This document shows, one piece after another, positions 49,954-62,418 of a stretch of DNA of 64,000 nucleotides (within the stretch, counting starts at the first letter, position 1; each line of letters starts with the position of its first letter). Where the stretch lies: NCBI GenBank assembly GCA_030063045.1, contig JAQSEB010000012.1:310001-374000 (forward strand), read 5' to 3'. The DNA comes from Pratylenchus scribneri. Lineage: Eukaryota > Nematoda > Chromadorea > Rhabditida > Pratylenchidae. The translations under genes and the position numbers were made by a program. The notes below the pieces were generated by a model. That model worked only from the letters and a program-made list of their open reading frames with translations, was not told the DNA's origin and did not search any database.

Positions 49954-52900
49954 GAATTAGATTTCTGATGTTTTATCCAAATATTTGATTCAGGAGAATT
50001 AATTAGAGAAATAAAAATGATTATTAAAATTGATAATAAATTTACCTAATATAGTGTATTGTATATAATGTTACTGTGATATGTGTAATTATAAAAAAAA
50101 ATATTTTTAAAATCATTTGAGCAATAATTATTAACCTAAATAATTTTATGCTTCTTTCATTGTATGCTTGAAAAAATTTTGAATTATAAAATAATCAGCA
50201 AGGAATAGGTCAAATTTGTTATTAAAATTAAATAACTATTTAACAATATAGATATAAAATTTTAGTATATTAGAATATACAAAAAAAAATTTGTTCTATA
50301 AGCTTCTAAGCCTAAAATATATAATAATTACAAAAAAATTTTACCTCACAACTATGAAAAATATCCGGTATTGCACAAACTATTATTTAACAAATAAATA
50401 ATTTGCAATAATTAACCATCCCAAATAATATCGATTAGAAAAGATTTAAAATGATCTCATCATTTTGTTTTAATGATTAATATCAATCAAAAAATTCCTA
50501 AAATTATGAAATTATAAAAAAAGCATAGTTTTTTGCTATACTTAAATTTATAAAAATTTATTAATTATAAAATTAATTGAATAATTAAAATGATAAATAC
50601 CACAAATTTATCCGAAATGAACTTAAATAAAAAAAAGTAAAACAAAAATTAAAAAATTGATAATTAAAAATTGAGATAAATTCCATATTCGCTGGAAAGC
50701 TTGGTTATGTTTTCAAAACTTCAACCAAACCTAAAAAAATAATTTCCAATTTAAAATTTAAATTAAAAAAAATATGTAGATAATGACTTAGTGGCACATT
50801 TGTGCTAATATTAGTGTGAATTCTTCTTCATTAAAATTAATCTCCGGCGCTTTTTTCATTAACATATTTAAAAATTGACATAAAAATATTAATGCTTAAA
50901 AAAATAAGTATTTATATAATTTAAGTATAATTCGCATAAAAATAATTATATAAGAAAATATTATAAATTAATAAAAAAAAAAAGTATAAATTACATAATG
51001 AATTTTATTTAAAAATTTTATTCAAATCTGAATATTTCAAGCTAAATTTGAAAAAATGGATTCGGAATTGAGGGAATTATCATCATCGCCTCGGGAATTT
51101 ATTATGTACAGCAACAAAATTTGGAAATTTTTAAAGATTTCACTTCGCCTAATCTATATAAAATTAATATTAATTAAATTATTAATAAATATCAAGAACT
51201 TTAAAAAAATATTAATTTTATTTTTATTTAATTAATTCTCCGTATTATATAATTAATTCCTTTCATGTCCAGATAATATTTATTAATCAGTCCTGGCTCT
51301 ATCATTTTAATTTGAAAGTGAATTAGTAAATGAATTTAATAAAAAATTTAAAAATAATATTATAATTTTGCTAAAAATATTTTTTTTATTTTTTTATACA
51401 TCTGTCATTCATAGTCTCTGAAGGTAAATGAACTTAAAATAAAAAAAAAAATAAATAAACAAAATTTAATTAAATTATTATTAGAGGAAAAAAATCATAA
51501 ATTTTTTATTGCATAAAATAATAGAATAAATATGCTATTTAGAAAAAAATGGCATTACATATTCAAATAAAATAAATTGTTTTTATTTAAAAAATATATT
51601 GCTAGAACCCATCAAGCTTTAAGATTTATCTGGAAGAAAAGCAGTTAGGAAAAATAATTTAAGTTAAATAAAAATTATTTAAAATAAAATCTAATTAATA
51701 TTTTTTATTCTAGAAACTTTTAGATTCAATCTGATACACAAAATGCAAAGAATCAAGCTTCACATTATTGGAAACTTTTAAATAAGTAATTAAAAGATAA
51801 TCTAAAATAGAAAAAATGAAAATGTAAAAAATATATAATATAATAAATAAAATAAATAATAAAATAAATTAATAAAAAGAAAAAGTGTACAAAAATTGCT
51901 ATTTTATGAAAAATGAATATATAAATATCTTTGATAGAAAATTAGAACAAATTATATATTCCATATTAATTAAATTTTTTTATCTAATTTTTGTATAATT
52001 TTGAATTTAAATTTTAGATTGAATTTTTAAAAATTCGTAAGATATTGACGAATTATTTTGATAGCAATACCTGATTTGAAGAAACTCGAAATAGAAATAG
52101 ATTTTAAAAAGAATTTATTAATTATTTAAAATTACTATAACTGTATAAATTTTATTATAAAAAAAGGCCCGAATATATACATGACCTAATTTGATTATCG
52201 AAATCCGTGAAATTAAAAAATAATTTTTATGAAAAATATTTATTATTAAATTATTTAATTTAAAAATTTTTATAGTGAATTTATATTTCCATTAGAAGAA
52301 AATACAATATTTTATAAATTTAAATTTAAAATATTTTAAAAGCAATACATAAAATGTAATTATAATATCAAAGAAAAAGAATATAAAAGAATTAAAGTTG
52401 AAATACAAATTTATTTAATATAAATTGTTAATAATTTAGATATTTTAATTTAGAAGAATTATTAATTTTAATTAATAAAAATTAATTATATATATAAGAA
52501 AAAATTATAGTGTTAAATAAAATATAATAAAATTCAGTCTATTCTAATATATAAAGTTGATAAAAAAAAAGAAAATCGATATAATTTAATTAATAAAATA
52601 CGAAATTATAATATATAAAATTTAATATTAAAAAAAGCAAAAATTCTGAAAAGAATGTATTTAAATCCAAGCGGATTTTTCATATATATATATATAATTA
52701 AGATAATTTGAAGAACTCTTCCTAAAATTCATAAGACGGCTCTCACTGCCAGTATGAAGCCAGCCAAGTAAGAACGCTTATTTCGTTCACTTATCAAATT
52801 AATTTAATCATGAAAAAAATAAAAATTGCTAAAAATATATTTAAAAAATAAATATTTTCAATAATAAGCATTTTGAATATTAAAAAATTTATAGCTATGA

Positions 52901-53118
52901 AAAAAATATAAACCTATATAAAGGAATATCTTTAATTGTCCAATTTGCTAAAAGCGATTAAAAACACAAGTTATAGCAATCACATATAAGATTGCAAGAT
53001 ATATGCCTAGCATTTGCATTCAAAATTATAAATTAAACAAATTACATATTTCTGAAAAATAAGATTTGGCGCATCAAATTTTAATTTTTGATAAGAATAC
53101 AAATTTCTTATGGGAAAT
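49954..53118. other. AT-rich DNA, nothing supported
   Basis: Low-complexity A/T with minor GC rises near 50700, 51060, 51400 and 52730. No frame, motif or repeat stands out. Confidence 0.5.
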
Positions 53119-53294
53119 ATTTAATTTGTCGAATAAATTATTGAAAATGTCGAAAAGAATATTTAATTTGTCGAATAGGATATAGTGTTTCAATAATTTA
53201 TTCTACATTTTCAATACTTATGAGAGACTATATCCTATTCGACAAATTAAATACTCTTTTCGACATTTTCAATAATTTATTCGACAAATTAAAT
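53119..53294. repeat. Foldback hairpin, 68 bp arms
   Basis: Arms 53119-53186 and 53227-53294 are perfect reverse complements except at one position, with a 40 bp spacer. Each arm itself contains atttaatttgtcgaata twice, and the spacer carries a further related motif (caataatttattctac), so the hairpin seems built from nested copies of one ~40 bp unit. It could be a foldback/MITE-type element or a long hairpin RNA precursor if transcribed. Confidence 0.92.
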
Positions 53295-53421
53295 ACCATC
53301 CATTTCTTATTGTAGAATAATTAATAAATCATCATTGATTTAATATTTAAATAAAAGTAGGAGAAAATTTCTAAAATTAAAAACAAAAAAGTTTAATATA
53401 AATTTATAATTAATTTATAAA

Positions 53422-53544
53422 ATGGTAACAAATGTGAATCTTTACAATTGTACTTTATTTGGCCAAGATTTTAGTGCAAGACAAATAGCTTATAATCAGA
53501 GAAAGAAAGAAGAACGCATAAAAGAATGGCATTCAGATAACTAA
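53422..53544 (+). CDS. Small ORF, 40 aa, downstream of hairpin
   Basis: ATG to TAA; the centre reads FGQDFSARQIAYNQRKKEER and the end is charged. It starts about 130 bp after the foldback hairpin. Not recognised, and its length is within chance. Confidence 0.15.
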   Translation: MVTNVNLYNCTLFGQDFSARQIAYNQRKKEERIKEWHSDN

Positions 53545-54588
53545 TATTAATATTTAAAAATATGATAATTAAAAATAAATCGTAAAAAAGATATTAGATT
53601 TATGAGTAAAATTTTTATATAATCATTAGAGAAAACTTAAAAATAATCCAATAATTAAATTGATTGCAAAATTTATTTAAATTGAATAATAAATATAATT
53701 TTTAAGTAAATAAATTAAATTTGAAAATAAATTTTTCGACAATTTTTTATAGAAAATAAGAATTAAAAATTTAAATATTCAAAAATTTATTAATAGAAAG
53801 AAAAAGTATATAAAATAAAATAAAATTTATTTTAAAAAATTCTTGAAAAAATACACATTTTGTAAACAAAATTATTTATAAGGAAACTTAAAATTTATTG
53901 AATTATTTAATCAAAATATTATAAAAAAATATTTAAAAGATTGAATAAATTAAATCTAATTTATTATATTTTAATTAGCATTATAGTGCAAATCATTAGA
54001 AAAGGCAAAGATTTTGATAATAAGAACTGAGATATTAGTTGAATTAAGTTGAAAAATCTAGAATACATAAATCAATTAAAATTAAATATCTTTTGAATAT
54101 TTTAGATTCTATAAGTAAAAAATATTTATTTTCATAATAAAATAATTTTAAAAATTTAGTGTATTAAGTTAAAAAAATATTAAAGTATTTTTTTAATGTA
54201 CTAAACAATAAAAATTTATCATATTATTTATATAATAATCATTTATGATTTTAAATCAAATTATATAAAAAAAAATTTTATAGGTTTTTCATTAAAATTA
54301 AAAAAATAAAATTAAAATGAAATATTTGTATTACAAATAATTTATTAATCAATTTTTTTAAATATATTTTTTTAAAATTGTGGTAATATCTCAAAAAATC
54401 TTAATGTAAAATAATATGAAATAATGTAAAATATAATAAAATTTCAATCCATTTATCTTTTTTACTAATACACAACTTTGTCGAAATTTTATCAAAAAAT
54501 TTATAAATTTTATTATTAATATAAATTTGGATTTTTATTATTGATTTAAAAAAATGCCAAAAATTAATTTTAGATACATGAATTTACT

Positions 54589-54699
54589 ATGGATGCATGG
54601 GGAGTGTGGAAGACCGTCATTGCAATCATACAAACATCAATGTTAATTAGAAATGGGCAAATTTCGCATCTTCCCTACTTGTTCATCGAACTTCTGTAA
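54589..54699 (+). CDS. Small ORF, 36 aa, GC islet
   Basis: ATG to TAA: MDAWGVWKTVIAIIQTSMLI and on. It fills a GC-enriched islet of about 54585-54725. The hydrophobic stretch is too short to call a membrane segment. The family is unknown. Confidence 0.18.
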   Translation: MDAWGVWKTVIAIIQTSMLIRNGQISHLPYLFIELL

Positions 54700-55239
54700 T
54701 GGCGCCTTAACTTTTCGTCATTCCCATTAAATACAAATCTTAAAAGCATATAAATATTTAAAATAACAATAAACATAAATAATTTTTAAATTGTAAATTG
54801 ATTTATATATACTAGAATAATAAATTTTTTAATTACATTATTTAAAGAAGAAATTATATTCTTTAATGAATACAGGTTTAAATGTATATTTCTGAAAAAA
54901 ATAGCTTTATAAAACATATTTTTATAAGACAATGATTTTATGATTGATTTAAACAATTGTTTCACTATAATTTTAAGAAAATTGGTTATAAAAAAATAAA
55001 ATGAAAAAACATTTTTAGCATAAATTAAAAATTCTAATTAATTTTTTTTTAAATTATTGACGAAATTTTAATTTAAAAAAAATTTTAAGTAATATTTTCT
55101 CTACTGGTACCGGGGAAAATAAAAATTTTTAATTAATTAATATTGATTTAAAAATTAAATTTTTTAATTTAAAAAATATTTTTCGATATTTTTGAAAGAA
55201 GCTATCTATAGCATAAATATCATAATGATATATCTTTAG

Positions 55240-55317
55240 GCGGCTGCATTGGTAAAATTGAGTGTAAGAGCAAAAATTGCTGCAGTTACCTGTCAAAACT
55301 TAGCTGCATTGAACAAT
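55240..55317 (+). other. Exon-like islet, 78 nt, both splice borders
   Basis: Bounded by ATCTTTAG and GTAAAT and open in phase 0 for 26 codons: ALVKLSVRAKIAAVTCQNLA. The Ala-rich, amphipathic content uses GCN codons that are rare in the surrounding A/T DNA. No partner exon was found and the product is unknown. Confidence 0.3.
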
Positions 55318-55521
55318 GTAAATAAAATATTACAATATAAATTTATAATTTTTAAAACAAATTTATAAGTAAATAATTAAATATTATTTTAAACAAAAAA
55401 TTATTAGATAAAAAGTTGAATAATAAAAACACAATTTTCATTTCATCATTAAATTAATTTTAATTAAATTAAAAAATTTAGAATTTTTTTAAATATTTAG
55501 AATAAAATTATTCCCTTTTAA

Positions 55522-55725
55522 TTAATTTGATTTTGCCTGTGTGTAAATACTAAAATTATTTTTAATAAATTTACTCTTTTCCTGATATTCTTTCTCATTT
55601 GTTTCCTTTTGTTTCTGCCGGAATTCCTTGCATTTCTCGGCATTCTTTTGCCGATATTCTACCTCATTCGTCAGCAGTTGATTTTTGCGAAATTCTTTGC
55701 AATTCTCCGCGTTTGTTTTAGACAT
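55522..55725 (-). CDS. Small ORF with a 23-residue repeat
   Basis: From ATG at 55725 (an upstream in-frame ATG at 55746 is also possible) to the stop at 55522. Two tandem 23-residue units occur: NAENCKEFRKNQLLTNEVEY then RQK, and NAEKCKEFRQKQKETNEKEY then QEK. The chain is highly charged and probably helical. The coding DNA is GC-richer than the flanks. Similar basic-helical repeats occur in some uncharacterised invertebrate and transposon-linked proteins, but I cannot assign a family. Related, degraded text continues at 56409-56790. Confidence 0.4.
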   Translation of the reverse strand: MSKTNAENCKEFRKNQLLTNEVEYRQKNAEKCKEFRQKQKETNEKEYQEKSKFIKNNFSIYTQAKSN

Positions 55726-55749
55726 TGAAATTAAAATTAATTGCAATCA

Positions 55750-56408
55750 AAATATCAGAAAATCTATGCGAATGAGAAATTAATCGAGATCGGATTTACG
55801 AAAAAAATGGTTTTTTAATTTAAAGGCAAATTTTGGAGAAAATACAAATTTAAAATGCTTATATAGATTCGAAAACAAAGCATTCCATTGTTATTGTAAA
55901 GGGAAAAAGCAAGCCATGAACAAATAAATTTACAACCATTGCCTGGAATAAAGCATTTCATTTCAACTCTTTGTTCAATGCTTTATTTGAATATACATAT
56001 GAAATAGCAGCCAGTAGATGACGAAACTTCTTTATTCCGTTTTAACTCCATTATATTCAAAGTAAATAATATATCTTATTCTAAACGTTGATGATACATA
56101 TGGAAATTTTCGAAATTACAATTTTTTGAAAATTTACGCTCCCATTGATATTAATATATTTTATGAAAAATGTCCTTATCAAAAAATAAGTTTTTTTTTC
56201 TAAACATATTTTTTCTCTCAAACAACTTGTGTTTTTTGTTTTTTCAAATATTTTGTCTTGGTTCTAAACATTATATTTTATTCCTTAAACATTTTGTTCT
56301 TCCAAACATTCTGTTTTACCTATATTGTTTTTCGTAATATTTTATTTTTGTTTTCCTAAACATTTATTTTGTTTTCCAAAATTTTTATTTTATTTTTAAC
56401 ACAAAATT
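55750..56408. other. Unique AT-rich DNA
   Basis: Mixed A/T-rich sequence, pyrimidine-rich on the + strand from about 56190. No gene is supported. Confidence 0.4.
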
Positions 56409-56790
56409 TTGCCCTCATCAATCTCGACAATTCCGGGCATTTTTTCCTTTCATTATCGAGAATCCCAAAATTTTTCACATTCTTCTCGGCAATTCCTTGT
56501 AATTTTCATATCATTCTCATTAGGTAATGATATTTTCCCTGTCATACTCGCCAATTTGGCATTTTTCCTTTCATTTTGGATAATTTTGACATTTCTTTAA
56601 TTCTCGACAATTGCTCGAATTTTCTTTAATTCTTTTCCGGTCTATTTAGGCTTATCCTCGAATATTCTCGATAATTCCAAGTTTTGTTCGTGATTTCTAA
56701 ACTATTCCTGGCTCTTCTTTAATTTCCTTCCTATTCCCGTTTTTTCACTCATATTCCCGGCATTTCCTAATTATTTTTCGGCTTTTACTT
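56409..56790 (-). repeat. Degenerate repeats related to the 23-residue unit
   Basis: On the + strand, motifs such as ttctcggcaattccttg, tcgacaattccgggc and ttctcgataattcc recur at irregular spacing. They resemble the + strand of the coding repeat at 55576-55713 (ttctcggcattcttttgcc, ttctccgcg). On the minus strand one stretch reads NCREECEKFWDS, echoing NAENCKEFR. I infer a decayed extension of the same repeat array. Confidence 0.35.
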
Positions 56791-58371
56791 TTAATTATAG
56801 CTTTTTTTTTTTATCAAAATTGCAATAGTTATCACTCATTATCACTTTTTTAATAAAGTCTAAATCAATTCTTCCTAATTTTTCTAATTCAAGATACTAC
56901 CCAGCCACTCTTAAGTATATTTTGGCAAGTAGAATTATAAGTAATTAATTACATTAAAATTTTATTTGCTTTGCGGCTACCTGCCGCTTCCATTGATTCA
57001 AAAAATCATCTTTGACTCATTTTGTCATTGTACTTTTTTCTTCCCTTTTAGGAGAAATTTCTCAAAGAATCATTGTAATTTCATTCATTTTCATTAATTT
57101 CTACATAATTCCATATCAAATTAAATAATTATAGAACATTTCTCAATTCTCACATATTCACATTAATTTTCATTTAATAATTAAAATTTGTTTTTTAAGA
57201 AAAATTTTCAAAATTATTTTTATCTCTTCTAAAAATATTCTTTTCCTTTATTTCTTGTTTTTTTTCTATATAAAATTATTTTTCTTTATTCCTTAGCTCT
57301 ATTTTATTTATTTGTAGATATTTTTGGACAAATTAAAAAAATTAAAAAATACAAAACGCCAAACAAAATTTAAATAATATTATTAGTCGGTCGGTCAGAA
57401 CTCGTTTAGTATATTAGGATTCATTTTATTTCACATTTAAAATAATGGGAAGAAAATTTTTGTTATTTTTTTCCAAAAAATGGGCACAATTCTCGATTAT
57501 ATTTATTAATTATTAAAACATGAAAAATTTATTCAATAATTGTATTTTTTATTTTTTAATTTATTTATAGCATTTTAATAAACAATAATATAAAACAAAA
57601 TGTTGTCCTAAAAATTTGAAGAGTTGGAATCATTTGTGAAGGCACCAACGATTCCAAAAAAATAAAAATTAATCTCACAAAAAATCTTTAGCTGATACCA
57701 ATTCATCTAATTAGAGTATCAAAATATAATATTATATTAAAAAAATTTAATTAAAATTCGTTCTTATTATTAAAATCTTACTCAAATTTAGAATTGACTG
57801 TAAAATTTGGGAAAATTTAATTATAAATTTTAAATAAATTATTTTGTAAATTTTATATCAAAAAATCATATTTCTTACATAAAAATTAATTAAAAAAATT
57901 ACTCATTTTCATTGTCTTATTTAAATTTTATGTTATTATTACGATAAAAAAAATCAATTGTAGGGTATTTTGAATTAGATGCAAATTTTTCTTTTCATTC
58001 ATCTGGCCTAAAATTAAAATTTTTATAATAATTCATCTAATTGATCATTTTTTAAAATAGAGAAGATAATTAATAGGATAAAAATTTAACATATTTTTCA
58101 GAAATAAGATATTTATTCTAAAATCAATCATCATATAGAATTTGATAGTATAAGTTTTAAAAATTAAATGTGATAAAAATAAATTATTAAAAAATTTTAA
58201 TTAAAAAATTGAAATAATATAATTCATACTCTAATAAAAAAAATACTAATTATTTTAAAGAAATTATAAAAATTATATTATATAAATTAAATTAAATAAT
58301 AAAATGTTAATTTTCTTTTGAGATAAAATCTTATTACACTTTAAATTTTAACATCAATAGTTAGATAATAA
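56791..58371. other. AT-rich DNA, nothing supported
   Basis: Low-complexity A/T up to the gypsy-associated repeat. Minor GC rises near 56900-57050 contain no convincing frame. Confidence 0.45.
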
Positions 58372-60069
58372 TGGATTTTGAATTTTTTTATAATTTCATG
58401 TTATTTTGAGAACATTTGATGGTTGCTAAAATTTGATAATTTTCATATAGAAATATAAAGCTAAAATTATATATTTTTTGCTATTTAATAAAAAAAATTG
58501 AGAAAGTAAAAATTCAATGTTTTATTTAGAAAAATTTAAAATTGTATAAGAAAGATTTTTGCTTTAATTTTAAAATATTAATTATAAAATCGAAAAATTT
58601 ACACCTAGTAATTTTTTATTTTAAATTTTATCTCAAATAAATAAAAGGGTTAAAACAATTGTGAATCTTCAAAAGACAATTATGCATTTTTCTTACATGG
58701 AATTTCCTGCCCTGGTTCAGTATGGAAACGATGATTTGGATAAACAAAAATATATAATCGAAAATTTTTTTTATTTTTAAATTTAAGTCTTGTAAAATTA
58801 TTAATCATTTTTTATAATTTGCTCTATCAATAATATAAAAACAAAAATTATGATTATACATTTCTTTCATGTGCTGTTAGTCCGCTAGATTGACAAATAA
58901 TTTTAAAATTTTAAATTACTAATAATTATTAGGACAGAGAAATTAAAAAATTGGGAATAGAAAAAATTATATGTAAATAAATAAAAAATAAATTCCCGAA
59001 ATAAAAATTTAAATTTAAAATAATACAAAATTTAATATTTTTGTATAAAATTTTATTAATCATTTAAATTAAAAATATTCTCAATATTATTTTTAAAATT
59101 ATCATATTTTTATATAATAAAATCATATATTTATTAAAATTTTCTTTCATTTTTAAATAAATTATAAAAACTTTTAAGCAAAATATATTTAAAATAAATT
59201 TGATTTATCCAATTAAAAAAATTATATAAATTTTTAATATTGACCATGTCTCACAGCTGAAGATGGAAATAAACAAGCCGGAAAAGTCGCAAAAATAAAA
59301 ATTAATAATTTTCAAAAGAAATTATATAATTTTTATTAAAAAATAAATTTAAAGATTTAAAAATAAAAATGCTGCAAAAAAATAAATATTTATAGGACTA
59401 TTATTGTAATAATTATTATAATTTAATTAAATTAATTAAAATATATGAAAAATAATACTAAAATTAATCTTCGAATAAAATTTCAAATATTTTATAAATT
59501 TATTTCAATTAGTAAAAAAATAATTGTTGATTTTCAAATGCTATTAAAAGGTAAAATATACTTAAAGAAATTTAGAAAAAAATATATTTAAAAAAATAAA
59601 AGAAAAAATTGTTTACAAATTCTATAAAAATATTGCTATAATTTATAAAATTCAAAAAAAAACAAAATAAATATTGCTTAATTTGTTTTAAAAATCCTAA
59701 AATGAGGCATTTTGTCTACTTTCAACAACAAAAACAATGAACCCACTGATGTTGTTTTCCAAAATGAAACTGTCGATTTCAACAGAATAAATTCTAAAAT
59801 TTATAAAAATATTATTGTAAAAATGTTGGGTCCTTATTTGTTTAATTCAAATAGACTCAATCGTTTATTAATTATTTATTTATTTCCAAAGTCCGAAATA
59901 AAGAGTGAAAACAATTATGGGAAATTGTATGAATGAATAAGGGAAATGACAAAGAAAATGGGAATTGGGAAAAAGGATAAAAAGTCAACATCAATATTGG
60001 AAATATCAAAATGCAAATTATTATTCCAAATGTCTTCCTAATTCCAATTCACCAAATCCATCCCGGACA
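58372..60069 (-). repeat. Putative 3' LTR of the gypsy element (copy 1)
   Basis: The stretch to at least 59947 is repeated at 62428-64000 with an offset of about 4053 bp and only a few differences (a 3-nt T-run change near 58385 and one T/C near 58872). Taken as an LTR it would run TG (58372) to CA (60069), because a polypurine tract abuts 60069 on the minus strand. It would then be ~1.70 kb, unusually long and as AT-rich as the host DNA. The alternative is a tandem duplication of a 4.05 kb segment with breakpoints at TAATAATGG. Confidence 0.55.
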
Positions 60070-60080
60070 CCTCCCTCTTT
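60070..60080 (-). other. Polypurine tract
   Basis: The minus strand reads AAAGAGGGAGG and is followed at once by TGTCCGGGAT. A purine run abutting TG is the usual junction between pol and the 3' LTR in Ty3/gypsy elements, where it primes plus-strand DNA synthesis. It lies just after the pol stop. Confidence 0.75.
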
Positions 60081-60094
60081 AAATTGAGTCCCTA

Positions 60095-62418
60095 TCAGCC
60101 CGGTGAGTAACGGGTTGCAGCCTTTCGATTCCTCTGTGAACGACGTGGATTTTCAATCACAACCGGCTGAGGGTTTTCGACCATGACCGGAATTTCATTT
60201 TCAATTATAGGCTCATCAGGCTGAACAACGATTTCTGGCTCAATCACTGGTTCATTCATTGGCGGTGTTGGAAGCTTGAATAATTCATAAAAGACCATCA
60301 AATTATTTTCATCCTCATTGTCTTTTGTCTGTCTTTCCCTCAGCTGATTTGCATGAAATCGATTTGATGTCCCATTGGGGAAAATGACCTCATAAATGAC
60401 TCCATTTCTTTTGTTAATTATTCCAGACTTCCAATTTTGAGAAAGGCGGTGCCTTGCGAAAACTTTGTCACCTACAGTGAATGTTCGGACCCTAGTTCCG
60501 AATCGTCGGTTGAATTGTTTTTCCATGGCTCCATCCCTTTCATTTGGAATGGGTGGAGGCGGTTTGAGTAAATCCAATGCTGTTCTCGGCTTTCTTCCAA
60601 GGAATAATTCTGCTGGCGATTTATTGTTTTCCAATGAATCATTTGGAGTTGTTCTGTATGAAACCAAAAATGTCTCGATTATTCTTGAGTCCATCGTTCC
60701 CTCCCCTTTCATTTTCTTGAAACTGCGCTTAAATGTGTCCACAAAACGCTCAGCTTGTCCATTTGACATGGGATTATACGGAGCGGATTTCAAATGAGTA
60801 ATTCCATTAGCGGCCATGAAGTTGACAAATTCTGAACTCGTGAATTGTGTTCCATTGTCGGACACGAGTGTATGCGGCAATCCATGGCGGGAAAATAAAT
60901 ACCGGAGTTTTTCTATGGTCGCTTTTGAAGATTTTGTCGGCATTTCAAAAACTTCTGGGTATTTTGAAAATGCGTCAACAATAATCAGAAAATCTTTCCC
61001 GAAAAATGGGCCCGCATAATCCACATGAACTCTGTCCCATGGTCCCAATGGTTTTGGCCAAGAATGAAGATGAGTTTTGACTGGTGCTCGTAAAACGCTT
61101 TGACATGGTTCACAATTTTTGACGAAATTTTCAATTTGTGAATCCAATTTTGGCCAATAAACATATTGTCTTGCAAGCTGCTTCATTCTTTTGACACCAG
61201 GATGGCCTTTATGCAGAATTTCCAAAACGCATTTTTGAAAGATGTTTGGGATGACTAAGCGTTCAGCATACATTAGGCATCCTTTGTGAACTGTCAACTC
61301 ATCTTTGCGTCTGTAAAACAATTGAATTTGTTCAGATTCATTTGGAATCTGTTTCGGATTTGGCCATCCATTCTTCACAAATTTGATGACTTTCTGCAAT
61401 TGATTTTCTTTGGCTGTCTCGGACACCAGATCATCAAAATTTAATGGGAAAATTTTGGATGTATTTTCAATCATATCATTATAATCATTTTCTGCCTCCA
61501 GGCTGGCAATTACTCGATCATTTTCGCCACTTTCAGCTCGAGCAATCAATCGAGAAAGGGCATCAGCTTCGCCAAATTCAGTCGTATTGACATATTCGAT
61601 TGAAAAATCATAGGCGAGTAATATAAGTGACCAACGGAGAAGTCGATTCGCGCTACATTGGCGAATTCCTTTCTTATTTCCAAAAATGGATAGAAGTGGG
61701 CGATGGTCAGTTTGAAGAATAAAATGACGTCCATAGATCATTTTATGGAATTTTTGAATGGCAAATATCAAAGCAAGCCCTTCTTTCTCAATTTGACTAT
61801 AATTTTTCTCGGCTGGTGTAAGAGCGGATGATGCATGGGCAATTGCTTTTTCAGTTCCATCTGGGAACCGATGTTTGATGACCGCACCTATGCCATTTTC
61901 TGAGGCATCTGCTGCAACAATTATTTGTTGTGCTGGGTCATAATGTGTCAACAGAAGATTCGATGATAAAATTTCCTTTATTTTTGTGAATGCATTATTG
62001 CATTTTTCATCCCAATTCCACTTTGAATCTTTCCTTAGGAGGTCATCCATTGGCTTTCTGATGAATCGCATATTTTGAACAAATTGCTGATAATGATTCA
62101 CCATTCCTAAGAAAGAATGCAGAGTTGCAATATCATGTGGAGCTGCCTTTTTTGCAATTGCCTTAATTTTCTCTGGGTCTGGCTTTCTTCCCAATTCATT
62201 GATAATTACTCCCAAATATTTGATTTCCTTTTTGAAAAATGAACATTTTTCGAGCTTCAGGCGAAAACCATAACTTTCAATGCGCTTTAGGACTTCTCGA
62301 ATATTATTTTTGTGCTCTTCAATTGTTCTTCCAACGATGATAATATCGTCCAAATATGCGCAAGCAAATGATAATCCACTGAGCATTGCGTCCATTATTG
62401 ATTGGAAAATTGATGGTA
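60095..62418 (-). pseudogene. pol: Gypsy pol, truncated: RT C-term, RNase H, integrase
   Basis: 766 uninterrupted codons from the first ATG (62395), which is not a natural start: the frame extends upstream as LPSIFQSIM and is cut by the repeat at about 62420. Residues 14-17 are the RT active site YLDD. RNase H spans ~100-280, with D163 (AADAS), Glu in QIEKEGLAL, D230 (QTDHRPL) and D278 (GEADALSRL). The integrase zinc region has LHKGHPG (~394-400) and C428/C431 (NCEPCQ); its core has D459 (HVDYAG), D513 (VSDNGTQF) and E549 (NGQAERF), a DD35E spacing. A GPY/F-like tail (VGDKVFARH, ~641-649) and a basic end (RRSQRNRKAATRYSPG) complete it. No frameshift is seen. GC is well above the flanks. The reverse transcriptase cannot work without its fingers and palm N-terminus. 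Confidence 0.92.

Larger units (their letters stand above)
53295..55239. other. AT-rich DNA with two small islets
   Basis: Apart from the two small ORFs listed at 53422 and 54589, only low-complexity A/T is seen. Confidence 0.45.

Noticed and set aside
59712..59936. 74-codon + frame repeated at 63765-63989
   Set aside because: It starts at TTG, lies inside the gypsy-flanking repeat and is duplicated only because that repeat is. No motif.
60465..61019. Plus-strand frames of 67-110 codons opposite pol
   Set aside because: Shadows of the long pol frame on the other strand.
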